This document shows, in pieces, positions 1-8,335 of a stretch of 64,000 nt of DNA. Made by a program: the position numbers and the translations under genes. The stretch covers positions 1 through 64,000 of the forward strand of contig NZ_BDBR01000027.1 of the NCBI RefSeq assembly GCF_001613085.1, written 5' to 3'. Position 1 is the first letter of the stretch, and every line of letters begins with the position of its first letter. This stretch comes from Nocardia salmonicida NBRC 13393. GTDB lineage: Bacteria; Actinomycetota; Actinomycetes; Mycobacteriales; Mycobacteriaceae. Below the pieces are notes generated by a model, which saw nothing but the letters and a program-made list of their open reading frames with translations, had not been told where the DNA came from and did not search any database.

Positions 1-1
1 C

Positions 2-1576
2 GATGACGACGGCTCGCGGCCCCCGCTCGAGCGCCGCAACTCCCCCGCCCGGCCGACCACCGACCACCTCGGCGATCCCACCGCCTTGGCCGCGACGCCG
101 GTCCCGCGCACCGAGACGGCGGCATCCTTCGGCCAACCGGCCTCGTTCGACAGTGATCCGGTCGTCGCGGCCGGCGGCAACGGCGCGGGTGGCGAACCGC
201 CGAGTCGGCGGCCTGCGCCCACGCGGCTCAGCGGGGCAGCGTCGACCGGCAGCGCGTCCGTCGAGAGGGTAGCGGCCGCCTCGGTCGGCAACAGGACGCC
301 GACCAACGGGACCAACGGCGCCGCCCGCGGTGTGGCCGGTGACATCGCGTCGCCACGCAACGGCACCCCGGTGCCCGCGGTGATCGGAACGGTCTTGACG
401 GCACCGGCTGTCGAGCGCACACCCGGACCGAGCGCGCCTGCCTCGACGAGGGCAACCGCAACGGCGCTCTCCGAGGATCGCACGCCCACGTCGGGCCCCG
501 ATGACGCCGACAACGGCGCGGCGTCGGGGAGCGACACCGCGGCGATCGCGACCCTGCCGGGAAGCGCGGATGTGAGCACCGTCGTACGCGAGGGTGACGT
601 GACGATCGGCGGCGCCAACGGGTTCGGCCTCGGTTCCGGCGCGATGAAGGACGTTTCGGGCTCACCGGTCGAAGCACAGTCGGCGCGGACCGAGGCTGGA
701 GACCCGCTGACGGGGGAAATCAGCTCCGATGCCGGTATCGAGCGGGCCCGCCCGGCTAAGAAGCCGACCGAGGACGAAGCCACCCGAGGCGACCGACTAG
801 GCGTCCCGTCGCCGGACAGACTGTCCAGCAACGGGAATGGTGTCACCTCAGCGCAGGCCGGGTCCGGGGGCAACACCGCCAATGGCATCCACTGGTCCTT
901 CACCGAGGAACCCACGCCGACGATCCCGGACCGAAACGACCACGCCCGCAACGGCTTCACCACCGGATCCACACGCCGGGCCGAATCCCTGTTCGAGGAT
1001 TTCACCCCGCACGACCGCCTGACCACCGGCGAGACCCCCGAGCCGCAGATCGTCTCGGGCCCGCCTCCACGTCTCACTCCACCGACTGAACTCACCACCC
1101 AGCCGAACCACGTCTCGGTGGATCCGCCGCGCGTCGGTAGCTCCTCACACGTCAGCGGCACACCGGATATCAGTGACAGCCCGGCCTCCCCGAGTCGACC
1201 GGCGAACACCGGCGAGCTGCCCGGCCACAACGGCCGACCGGACCACGCACCGCTCACGAGTCACGCGGCGCCCACGAATCACGATCACCCCGCCGACGAC
1301 CCGGCCGTCGCCGATCCCCCGACCCTCGGCCTGCCGACCGGCCGCGGCCTGTCGACGAGCCCGTCCGATCCCCTCGAACGCCCTGTGGCCGACCCGATTC
1401 CGCCGACCGCCACCGACTCGGCCGGGATCACCGTCACCGGCACCTACCGCGCCTTCGACATCGAACGCGCCCACGTCGACAAGCTGCAGGCCATGCTCGA
1501 CGAGCTGAAACGCTCGGCCGGTCTCCCGCCGGGCCGCCGCGACGTCTTCGGACCGCCGACCCCGGACCTCGGCTGA
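2..1576 (+). CDS. Partial Pro/Thr/Ala/Gly-rich low-complexity protein, C-terminal part
   Basis: The frame is open from the first bases of the window, so the true start lies upstream; the first possible internal start is a TTG at 86. At least 524 residues are low-complexity and rich in Ala, Gly, Thr, Pro, Ser and Asp, with no transmembrane segment and almost no predicted secondary structure. Only the last ~45 residues look ordered: an amphipathic helix beginning near TYRAFDIERAHVDKLQ and ending just before the stop. This architecture suits a long disordered linker feeding a short C-terminal helix, as in envelope or division-associated actinobacterial proteins. I do not recognise the family and assign no function. 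The codon pattern (GC-rich third positions) supports real coding. Confidence 0.6.
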   Translation, partial: DDDGSRPPLERRNSPARPTTDHLGDPTALAATPVPRTETAASFGQPASFDSDPVVAAGGNGAGGEPPSRRPAPTRLSGAASTGSASVERVAAASVGNRTPTNGTNGAARGVAGDIASPRNGTPVPAVIGTVLTAPAVERTPGPSAPASTRATATALSEDRTPTSGPDDADNGAASGSDTAAIATLPGSADVSTVVREGDVTIGGANGFGLGSGAMKDVSGSPVEAQSARTEAGDPLTGEISSDAGIERARPAKKPTEDEATRGDRLGVPSPDRLSSNGNGVTSAQAGSGGNTANGIHWSFTEEPTPTIPDRNDHARNGFTTGSTRRAESLFEDFTPHDRLTTGETPEPQIVSGPPPRLTPPTELTTQPNHVSVDPPRVGSSSHVSGTPDISDSPASPSRPANTGELPGHNGRPDHAPLTSHAAPTNHDHPADDPAVADPPTLGLPTGRGLSTSPSDPLERPVADPIPPTATDSAGITVTGTYRAFDIERAHVDKLQAMLDELKRSAGLPPGRRDVFGPPTPDLG

Positions 1577-1672
1577 GCCGGCTTCCGGCCACACCAGATC
1601 GACGAGAGCTCCGCGACAGCGAGAACTTCCGACTCAGCCTCGCGCGAACGGCTGACGAGCGCGCCGCGTGCG

Positions 1673-2617
1673 TCAGGCGGGCTTCGCCAGCGGGACGAGG
1701 CCCGGGTCCACGTCCGGCTTCGGGGCTTCGTGCGCGACGGCGCCGATGAGGTCGCGCAGGGCGCGATGGCCCGCGTCGGCGGTATTGCGCGGATGCCAGG
1801 CCATGGCGACGACGGGGGCCGGTAGCGGCAGCGGGATCTCGAACATCGCCAGGCCGAGCGCGGTGCGTGCGGCGCGGGACAGTAGTTCCGGTGCTGGGCA
1901 GACCAATTCGGTCGAGGCGAGGGTGAGCAGCGCGGTAGGCAGGTCGGCGACGGTGGCGACCACTCGGCGGGTGCGCCCGTGCAGGGCCAGTCGGTCGTCG
2001 ATCGGGCCGTGCGTGCGACCGGTGGGGGAAACCTCCAGATGGCGCGCCGAGGCGTAAGCGGCGACGGTGGGGCGGTCGGTGGCGAACGGGTGGTCGGGAG
2101 CGGCGACGCCGATCCATCGATCGGTGAACAGACGCTTGACCACCGTTTCCGGATCGGTCTGCCCGATCATGCCGACTTCGACGTCGACCCGGCCGTCGCG
2201 CAGCGCCACCGCGCCGTCGGCGGCGTCGGCCGCGAGCAGCCGCACCGTCACCCCCGGCAGCTGGGCGTGAACCGCTGCCAGCAGTGGACCGGACAGGTGG
2301 GCGCCCACCGAATCACCCACGCGGACAACGAAGTCGCGGTGCCTGCCTGGTCCGTGTCCGTCGCGGGCGGTGAGCAACATCCGTCCCTGATCGACCAGGC
2401 TCGCCACATCGTGGCGCAGTTCCAGCGCTCGTGGCGTCGGCACCATCTGTCTGCCGGAGCGAACGAGCAGCGGATCGCCGAGCACCTCGCGCAGTCGGGT
2501 GAGGGTGCGACTCATCGCCGAGGTCGAGGTGTGCAGTCGCCGGGCCGCCTCGGTCACGCTGTTGGTGTCGAGCAGCGCGTCGAGAGCGAGCAGTAGGTTC
2601 AGATCCAGCGCGTCCAC
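1673..2617 (-). CDS. LysR-family transcriptional regulator
   Basis: 314 residues. The N-terminal winged HTH (residues ~5-63) includes TEAARRLHTSTSAMSRTLTR followed by LGDPLLVRSG, typical of LysR. It is followed by a substrate-binding domain of the NodD/LinR-like kind. The start is GTG at 2617: a GATAAT hexamer sits exactly 6 nt before it, so the mRNA is probably leaderless. It lies 63 bp downstream of, and on the same strand as, the flavin monooxygenase gene, so it may regulate that gene or itself; the effector cannot be read from sequence. Confidence 0.9.
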   Translation of the reverse strand: MDALDLNLLLALDALLDTNSVTEAARRLHTSTSAMSRTLTRLREVLGDPLLVRSGRQMVPTPRALELRHDVASLVDQGRMLLTARDGHGPGRHRDFVVRVGDSVGAHLSGPLLAAVHAQLPGVTVRLLAADAADGAVALRDGRVDVEVGMIGQTDPETVVKRLFTDRWIGVAAPDHPFATDRPTVAAYASARHLEVSPTGRTHGPIDDRLALHGRTRRVVATVADLPTALLTLASTELVCPAPELLSRAARTALGLAMFEIPLPLPAPVVAMAWHPRNTADAGHRALRDLIGAVAHEAPKPDVDPGLVPLAKPA

Positions 2618-2680
2618 GCGAGGATTATCACCAACGCACCGATCGCCGTCGGCGTTGCCGACGGCGATCCGGCGTGTCGG

Positions 2681-4189
2681 CTACCGCTCGGCTACGGGCG
2701 CCGGCGTTGGCGCCGCGGGAGCTGCCACCGCGCGAGTGCGCAGCACCTCGCGGTAGGACGACGGCCGCACGGGTCGCACCCACTGTGCCAGCCTCGACAT
2801 CAACGGCAGCGGCGTGCCGAGATCGTCGAGCATCTCGTCGATATTGGCCAGCGAGAACGGGACCACCGAGGCACCGTGCGCGTGGTTTCCGTCGCTGCGC
2901 TCGCGCGACCACTCCAGGCGCGCGTCGATGTCGTTGTTCATCAGCTCGGCCATCGGCGGCACGAACCTGCCCGTGAGCAGGCCGGCGATCCAGTGCGCGC
3001 CCACCTCGGCGCTGAGCGCGCTCACGTGGGAGCTGTTGTAGCCGGCGAAACTCAGGTTGGGGATCTCCACCGGCAGAATGTGGCGGTAGAGCCGGAAATC
3101 GCTCGTCTCGTCAGTGAGGGCGCGCCGCACGAACGGGGTGAGGAACGGCACCTCCTGCCGGTATCCGGTGGCGCAGACGACGATCTCGGCCAATTTCAGG
3201 CTGCCGTCGGCCAGGCGCACCGCGGGACCGTGTCGCCCACCGATCAGTTCGGTGATCTCGGTGTCGCGGTGCACGCCGATCCGGCCCGCCTCGATCTGCT
3301 CGGTGAAGCCTTCGGTGGCCAAGCTCGCGCTGCTGGTGCCGATCTCGGAGATCGGGCCCGTCGGCACCAGATCGAGCTCACGCAGCCGCAGCTTGCGCGT
3401 CACCCGCTCTTGCAGCAGGTCCATGTTCGCCTGGCGCAGTGCGAGCCGGTCGAGTAGTCGTTCGGCGCGGTGCGGGAAGCGGGAGGGGAAGTGCGCCTCA
3501 CCCGCGCGGGTCAGCAGCAGGCGCTCGTAGTCGGCGCCGAAGCCGAGTTTGCGCGGCATCTTCCAGGTGAGTCTGCGCGCCACCACGGTGGTTTCGTCGG
3601 CGATATGGCTGACGGCCTCGGCCACGTCACAGGCGGACTTGCCGTAGCCGAGCACGACCACCGAGCGGTCGCGCGCCTGCTCGACATCGTGGAACTCCGA
3701 GACATGGCACAGTCGCCCGCCCGCGGCACGGAAAGCCGCGGCGCCCGGCAGGTCGGGCAGCACCGGGTCGCTGTAGACGCCGTTGGCGACGATCAGGTGA
3801 TCGCAGGTGGTGCGGTGCCCGCCCATCTGGTCGCGGATCTCGAGCAACCAGCCGCTGTCGACCGGGTCGGCCGCCACCACCTCGGTGCCGAGGCGCAGGT
3901 GCGGGCCGAGGCCGAACTCCTGCACGTATCCGGCCAGGTAGGCCTGCATCTGCTGACCGTCGGGCCAGCGGGGGAAATCTTCGGGCATCGGGTGATCGCT
4001 GAACGCGTACGTGGCCTTGCTGTTCTGCGCGCGAAGTCCCGGATACCGGCGGGTGGCACTCCACACACCGCCGACGTCGGGAGCCCGGTCGAAGACTTCG
4101 ACCGGGAAACCCGCCTGACTCAATACCTTCGCGCAGGCCAAACCCGCCACTCCCGCACCGACGATCCCGATGCGGCTACCGCTCGTCAT
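2681..4189 (-). CDS. Flavin-containing (class B-like) monooxygenase
   Basis: 502 residues. The FAD Rossmann motif GAGVAGL is at ~9-15 and a second nucleotide-binding motif, GYGKSACD, is near residue 180, with the ATG-type CATGY motif in the C-terminal half. This order is that of NAD(P)H- and FAD-dependent monooxygenases of the FMO/Baeyer-Villiger group, which oxygenate soft nucleophiles or ketones; the substrate is unknown. The ATG at 4189 places GAGVAGL at the usual distance from the N-terminus, and the reading frame upstream of it overlaps the divergent acetyltransferase gene and is not family-like. The C-terminal tail is Pro/Ala-rich. Confidence 0.88.
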   Translation of the reverse strand: MTSGSRIGIVGAGVAGLACAKVLSQAGFPVEVFDRAPDVGGVWSATRRYPGLRAQNSKATYAFSDHPMPEDFPRWPDGQQMQAYLAGYVQEFGLGPHLRLGTEVVAADPVDSGWLLEIRDQMGGHRTTCDHLIVANGVYSDPVLPDLPGAAAFRAAGGRLCHVSEFHDVEQARDRSVVVLGYGKSACDVAEAVSHIADETTVVARRLTWKMPRKLGFGADYERLLLTRAGEAHFPSRFPHRAERLLDRLALRQANMDLLQERVTRKLRLRELDLVPTGPISEIGTSSASLATEGFTEQIEAGRIGVHRDTEITELIGGRHGPAVRLADGSLKLAEIVVCATGYRQEVPFLTPFVRRALTDETSDFRLYRHILPVEIPNLSFAGYNSSHVSALSAEVGAHWIAGLLTGRFVPPMAELMNNDIDARLEWSRERSDGNHAHGASVVPFSLANIDEMLDDLGTPLPLMSRLAQWVRPVRPSSYREVLRTRAVAAPAAPTPAPVAER

Positions 4190-4286
4190 GCGCAGGACAG
4201 TACTCGGCAAAGTAGGCCCGGTGCCACCGCACTGTATCGGCCCACAGTCCCGTCGCAGCTGAGGCGAGCCATGCTGTACTGGAAGG

Positions 4287-4826
4287 ATGACCAACAGTTC
4301 CGTCGTCGTCGACCGGGCCGGGCTCTGGGACGCCGAGGCGCTCAGCGATGTCGCGGCCGCGACCTTTCCGCTGGCCTGCCCGCCCGAGGCCACCGCGGCT
4401 GACATCGAGATCTTCCTCGAGCAGATGCTCTCCGGCGAACGTTTCGGCGAATACCTGTCCGACCCGGACAGGACAGTGCTCAAGGCCGTGGAGGGCGACG
4501 AGATCGTCGGCTACGCCATGCTCGTCGCGGGCAGGCCGAGTGACCCCGAGGTCGCCGCGCGGGTGCACGCCGGGTCGGTGGTCGAGCTGAGCAAGATGTA
4601 CGTGCTGCCAGGACACCACGGCAGCGGCGTCGCCGGGGCGATGATGGAGGCCGCGGTCGACACCGCGCGGCTGGCGGGCGCGGACGCGGTCTGGCTCGGG
4701 GTCAACCAGGCCAACGAACGCGCCCAGAAGTTCTACGCCAAGCACGGCTTTCGGCAGGTGGGCACCAAGACCTTCATGGTCGGCAGCCAGCTGCATTCCG
4801 ATTTCGTCTTCGAACGCGTGCTGTAG
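4287..4826 (+). CDS. GNAT-family N-acetyltransferase
   Basis: 179 residues forming one GNAT fold. The acetyl-CoA segment is VVELSKMYVLPGHHGSGVAG (R/Q-x-x-G-x-G/A variant at HHGSGVAG), followed by NERAQKFYAKHGF, the usual C-terminal NxxAxxxYxxxGF motif. It transfers an acyl group from acyl-CoA to an amine; the substrate is unknown. GGAAGG directly precedes the ATG at 4287 and TGTACT lies 6 nt upstream, so a short or absent leader is likely. It is divergent from the monooxygenase. The position before the ZapE-like ATPase matches my recollection of M. tuberculosis Rv2669. Confidence 0.88.
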   Translation: MTNSSVVVDRAGLWDAEALSDVAAATFPLACPPEATAADIEIFLEQMLSGERFGEYLSDPDRTVLKAVEGDEIVGYAMLVAGRPSDPEVAARVHAGSVVELSKMYVLPGHHGSGVAGAMMEAAVDTARLAGADAVWLGVNQANERAQKFYAKHGFRQVGTKTFMVGSQLHSDFVFERVL

Positions 4827-4848
4827 CCCTGCACTGCGGCACCAGCCG

Positions 4849-5868
4849 CTAGACGACACCAGCCTCGAAACGCGACAGCGCGAGCAGACGCGAGATCGCG
4901 CGCAAGTACTTCTTGCGGTAGCCGCCGTCGAGCATCTCCTTGGAGAAGATCTCGTCGAGTTTGACGCCCGAGACCGTCACCGGGATGCTCGCGTCGTAGA
5001 GACGGTCGGCCAGCACGACCACGCGCAGCGCGACGGCCTGATCGGTCACGGTGTGCACATCGGAGATGAACACCGAGGCCACGCCCTGGATCAGCGCACC
5101 GAACTTGGACGGGTGCAGGGTGCTCAGATGCTTCAGCAGCACGTCGAATTCGTCGAGCGTGGACCCCGGGGTGGTCGCGGCACGCTCGACGAGCAACTCG
5201 TTCGAGGTGGGTTCCGGGGCGGGCGGCAGGTCGCGGTGGCGGTAGTCGGGCCCGTCGACGCGGACCGGATCGAAGATCGAGCCGAGCTTCTTGATCTCGC
5301 GCAGGAAGTCCGAGGCCGCGAAACGGCCCTCGCCCAGCTGGCCGGGCAGCGTGTTCGACGTCGCCACGATGGAGACGCCACGGGCCGACAACTCGGTGAG
5401 CAGTCGCGAGACCAGCATCGTGTCGCCCGGATCGTCGAGTTCGAACTCGTCGATGCACAGCACGCTGTTGGCGGAGAGCCGTTCGACGGCGTTGTTGAAG
5501 CCCAGCGCGCCGACCAGGTTGGTGACCTCGCCGAAGGTGCCGAACGACTTCGGCGCCGGGGAGCTGTGGAAGATCGAGGCGAGCAGGTGGGTCTTGCCCA
5601 CACCGAAGCCGCCGTCGAGATACAGGCCTGCGCCCGACACGGCCTTCTTCTTGCCGAAGAGACTCTTCTTCGAGCCGGCCTTGTGGATTTTCGCCACCTG
5701 ACCTGCGAATTCCTCCGCCTTGGCTACCGCGGCCGCTTGGCTCGGTTCCTGGGGGTCGGGGATGTAGGAGGCGAAGCTGACCTCGTCGAACATGGGCGGG
5801 GGCACCATCTGCGCGACGAGTTGGTCGGCCGGGACCTCCGGATGGCGATCGACAAGGCGTTCTTGCAT
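4849..5868 (-). CDS. zapE: ZapE/AFG1-family ATPase
   Basis: 339 residues of the AFG1/LACE1 (ZapE) P-loop ATPase family, cytoplasmic proteins linked to FtsZ-ring dynamics in proteobacteria and to protein quality control in mitochondria. Visible are Walker A DGGFGVGKTHLLAS, Walker B LCIDEFELDD, and sensor-1-like ATSNTLPGQLGEGRF. The start chosen is ATG 5868, because TACCAT lies exactly 6 nt upstream (leaderless); an in-frame start 27 nt further up would overlap this promoter. It is divergent from the RibD-C gene with only 35 bp between starts. Actinobacterial function is inferred from the family only. Confidence 0.88.
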   Translation of the reverse strand: MQERLVDRHPEVPADQLVAQMVPPPMFDEVSFASYIPDPQEPSQAAAVAKAEEFAGQVAKIHKAGSKKSLFGKKKAVSGAGLYLDGGFGVGKTHLLASIFHSSPAPKSFGTFGEVTNLVGALGFNNAVERLSANSVLCIDEFELDDPGDTMLVSRLLTELSARGVSIVATSNTLPGQLGEGRFAASDFLREIKKLGSIFDPVRVDGPDYRHRDLPPAPEPTSNELLVERAATTPGSTLDEFDVLLKHLSTLHPSKFGALIQGVASVFISDVHTVTDQAVALRVVVLADRLYDASIPVTVSGVKLDEIFSKEMLDGGYRKKYLRAISRLLALSRFEAGVV

Positions 5869-5903
5869 GGACAAATGGTACGGACGTGGTTGCATCGATC
5901 CCT

Positions 5904-6665
5904 ATGCAGCGTATCCACAATGTGACCCAGCTCGCAGACCTCGACCCCGACGCACTGGCCAGGTGCTATGCCTATCCGCGGCATCTGGACGGTCCTTGGG
6001 TGCGGGCGAACTTCGTGAGCAGCATCGACGGCGCGTTCACCGTCGACGGTGTTTCCGAAGGGCTGGGCACCGAAGCCGACAAGACAGTGTTCACGGTCCT
6101 GCGCGAGCTGGCCGATGTGGTCGTCATCGGGGCGGGCACACTGCGCGCCGAGAACTACGGCGGCGCGCACACGGACCCGCAACGCCGCATGGCGCACCAC
6201 CGGCACGGCATCGGCGGTCACCCCGAGGGCACCCCGCCACCGATCGCGGTGGTCACCGCCTCCGCCAAGCTCGATCCCGGTTCGAAATTCTTCACCGACG
6301 CCGAGGTGCCACCGCTGATCATCACCACGAGGCATGCGGACCCGGCGCAGGTCAGCGCCCTCGAGGACGCGGGCGCGCAGGTGGTGGTCGCCGGTGAGGC
6401 CGCGATCATGCCCGCCGCGCTGATCCGGGTGTTCGCCGAACGCGGTCTGCACCGGGTGCTGTGTGAAGGCGGACCACATTTGTTCGGGCAGCTGGCCGAG
6501 GCAGGTCTGGTCGACGAACTGTGCCTGACCACCGCCCCGATGCTGGTCGGGGGCGCGGGCGGGCGAATCTCGCTGTCGGCGAGCTCATTCGACCTGCCGA
6601 TGGCCCGCAAGCAGTTGGTGCTCGCCGAGGACGGCACCGTCCTGGCCCGCTGGGCCCGTCGATGA
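5904..6665 (+). CDS. Pyrimidine reductase family protein (RibD C-terminal domain)
   Basis: 253 residues from ATG 5904; an alternative GTG start at 5886 adds six residues and cannot be excluded. It is a stand-alone RibD C-terminal (DHFR-like) domain: WVRANFVSSIDGAFTVDG near the N-terminus, VVIGAGTLRAENYG, and VLCEGGPHLFGQLAEAGLVD near the end, the NADPH-binding and substrate motifs of riboflavin-type reductases. It has no deaminase domain. Known relatives reduce ribosylamino-pyrimidines or can act as a dihydrofolate-reductase analogue (Rv2671 in M. tuberculosis). It is followed by the lipoprotein gene after 32 bp, so it is probably co-transcribed. Confidence 0.85.
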   Translation: MQRIHNVTQLADLDPDALARCYAYPRHLDGPWVRANFVSSIDGAFTVDGVSEGLGTEADKTVFTVLRELADVVVIGAGTLRAENYGGAHTDPQRRMAHHRHGIGGHPEGTPPPIAVVTASAKLDPGSKFFTDAEVPPLIITTRHADPAQVSALEDAGAQVVVAGEAAIMPAALIRVFAERGLHRVLCEGGPHLFGQLAEAGLVDELCLTTAPMLVGGAGGRISLSASSFDLPMARKQLVLAEDGTVLARWARR

Positions 6666-6697
6666 AACCTGGCGCCGAACCTGGCAGTGTGTAGCGC

Positions 6698-8251
6698 ATG
6701 CGTTGGACTCGGGCCGCGGCAACGGCCGCGACACTGTCGATCATGCTCGCGGGTTGTGGGGCCGGACCGTCTGATCGGCCTGTCGTCGCCGTCGAGCGCC
6801 CGGGGGCCGGTGGCGCCCAGACCGAAGCGCCCGCGCCACAGGACCTGGCCAAGGCGGAGGTGCCCAAGACCGATCTGGCTTGGCGTGACTGCACCGCGGC
6901 CACCCTGAGCTCGCTCGACTTCGGCGCCGCCCCCGCGGGGCTGATCCTCGACTGCGCCGAGTTCTCGACGCCGATCGACACCGCGGGCACCGTGCTCGGC
7001 ACCTTCCGCGCGGGTGCCCTGCGGGCCCGGCTGCCGCAGACCCCCGCCGACGCCGCCCCGCTGGTGCTCACCTCCGGTTCGGACCGTTCGTCGGCGTCGA
7101 CGCTGGCCGGTCTGGCGATCGGGCCCAACAGCGCGTTACTGGCCGCGCAACCGATCGTCGCGGTGGACCGGCGTGGCATCGGCGCCTCCCAGCCCATCGA
7201 CTGCATTCCGGCGCAGCTACGCGCGGTGATGACCGACCTCGGCCAGACCGGGGTGGGCAACGCCGATCAGGTCGGCGCCGTCGCGGGCTTCAGCCAGGAC
7301 GCCACCATCGCCTGCCGGGATTTCCTGCAGCCCTACGAGGGCACGTTCGACGCACCGCACGCCGCCGACGACATCGAACAGCTGCGCAAGCAGTGGCAGG
7401 TCGACAAGATCAATCTGCTCGGCGCGGGCAACGGCGCCAAGGTGGCCCTGAGCTACGGCCGCCGCTACGGCGACCACCTGGCCCGACTCGTGCTCGACGC
7501 CCCCGAGCCGGTCGGCGCCGACGCCACCACCATGGCCGAGGCGCGCGTCACCGGCGCCGAAGCGGCGCTTACAGCCTTCGCGCAGCGCTGCAAGGCCGCC
7601 AACTGCGCACTCGGGGCCGATCCGCGCGCCGCGGTCGTGGCGCTGATGAACAAGGCGACCAGCGGCGGGCTCGGCGAGATCTCGGCCGCGGATCTGTCGA
7701 CAGCGCTCACCGGTTTCCTGTCCAGTCCCCGTGGCGACCAGGCGAATCGGGTCACCGCACTGGCCGATGTCCTGGCCGCCGCCGACCGTGGCGATCGCGG
7801 ACCGCTGTCGGCCATGATCGTGCGCGAGGCCGCCGCGATCACCTCCGACGGCGAGTTCGTCAACCGGTGCACCGACAGCCAGCAGCCCCCGACCGCGGAC
7901 AAGGCCCGTGAACTCTCCCAGACATGGGCGAGCAAATATCCGGTATTCGGGCGTAATGCCGCCATCGGGCTGATGGTCTGCTCGGCCTGGCCGGTCTCCA
8001 CCGCGGCGCCGCTGCCGACGAAACTCGACTTGCCGGTGCTGGTGTTCGCCGGTGCCGCCGATCCGATCGTCGGCGGGGCCGCCGCCTCGGTGACCGGCGC
8101 GCTCGGCTCGGCGGGCGCCCGGCACGCCACGATGACCTGGCAGGGTTGGGGGCATCCGGTCGTCACCCACTCCGGGTGCGCGCAGAAGGCCGTCACCGAC
8201 TACCTCGCGGAGGCGAAACTGCCTGCCGACGGCGGCGCCTGCCCGGCCTGA
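6698..8251 (+). CDS. Secreted lipoprotein, alpha/beta-hydrolase with TAP-like C-terminus, probable inactive nucleophile
   Basis: 517 residues. A lipobox LSIMLAGC puts the lipidated Cys near residue 24, after a short basic/hydrophobic signal peptide, so the protein is probably anchored outside the membrane. The body is an alpha/beta-hydrolase of the tripeptidyl-aminopeptidase (TAP/SlpD) type. The C-terminus keeps the acid segment VLVFAGAADPIVG and the His segment GWGHPVVTHSGC. The nucleophile elbow, normally GxSxG, reads GAGNG at residues 242-246, so Gly244 replaces the catalytic Ser. Either it is not a serine peptidase or it binds rather than cleaves. The location next to aftC matches Rv2672 of M. 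tuberculosis as I recall it. Confidence 0.85.
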   Translation: MRWTRAAATAATLSIMLAGCGAGPSDRPVVAVERPGAGGAQTEAPAPQDLAKAEVPKTDLAWRDCTAATLSSLDFGAAPAGLILDCAEFSTPIDTAGTVLGTFRAGALRARLPQTPADAAPLVLTSGSDRSSASTLAGLAIGPNSALLAAQPIVAVDRRGIGASQPIDCIPAQLRAVMTDLGQTGVGNADQVGAVAGFSQDATIACRDFLQPYEGTFDAPHAADDIEQLRKQWQVDKINLLGAGNGAKVALSYGRRYGDHLARLVLDAPEPVGADATTMAEARVTGAEAALTAFAQRCKAANCALGADPRAAVVALMNKATSGGLGEISAADLSTALTGFLSSPRGDQANRVTALADVLAAADRGDRGPLSAMIVREAAAITSDGEFVNRCTDSQQPPTADKARELSQTWASKYPVFGRNAAIGLMVCSAWPVSTAAPLPTKLDLPVLVFAGAADPIVGGAAASVTGALGSAGARHATMTWQGWGHPVVTHSGCAQKAVTDYLAEAKLPADGGACPA

Positions 8252-8335
8252 TCCGTTCGGGGCAACCGCCGGGTTCCGGCGCGTCATCCGGGTCCGGCGA
8301 CACCATCGCAACCCGATCCGGTGTACCGTGCCCCA

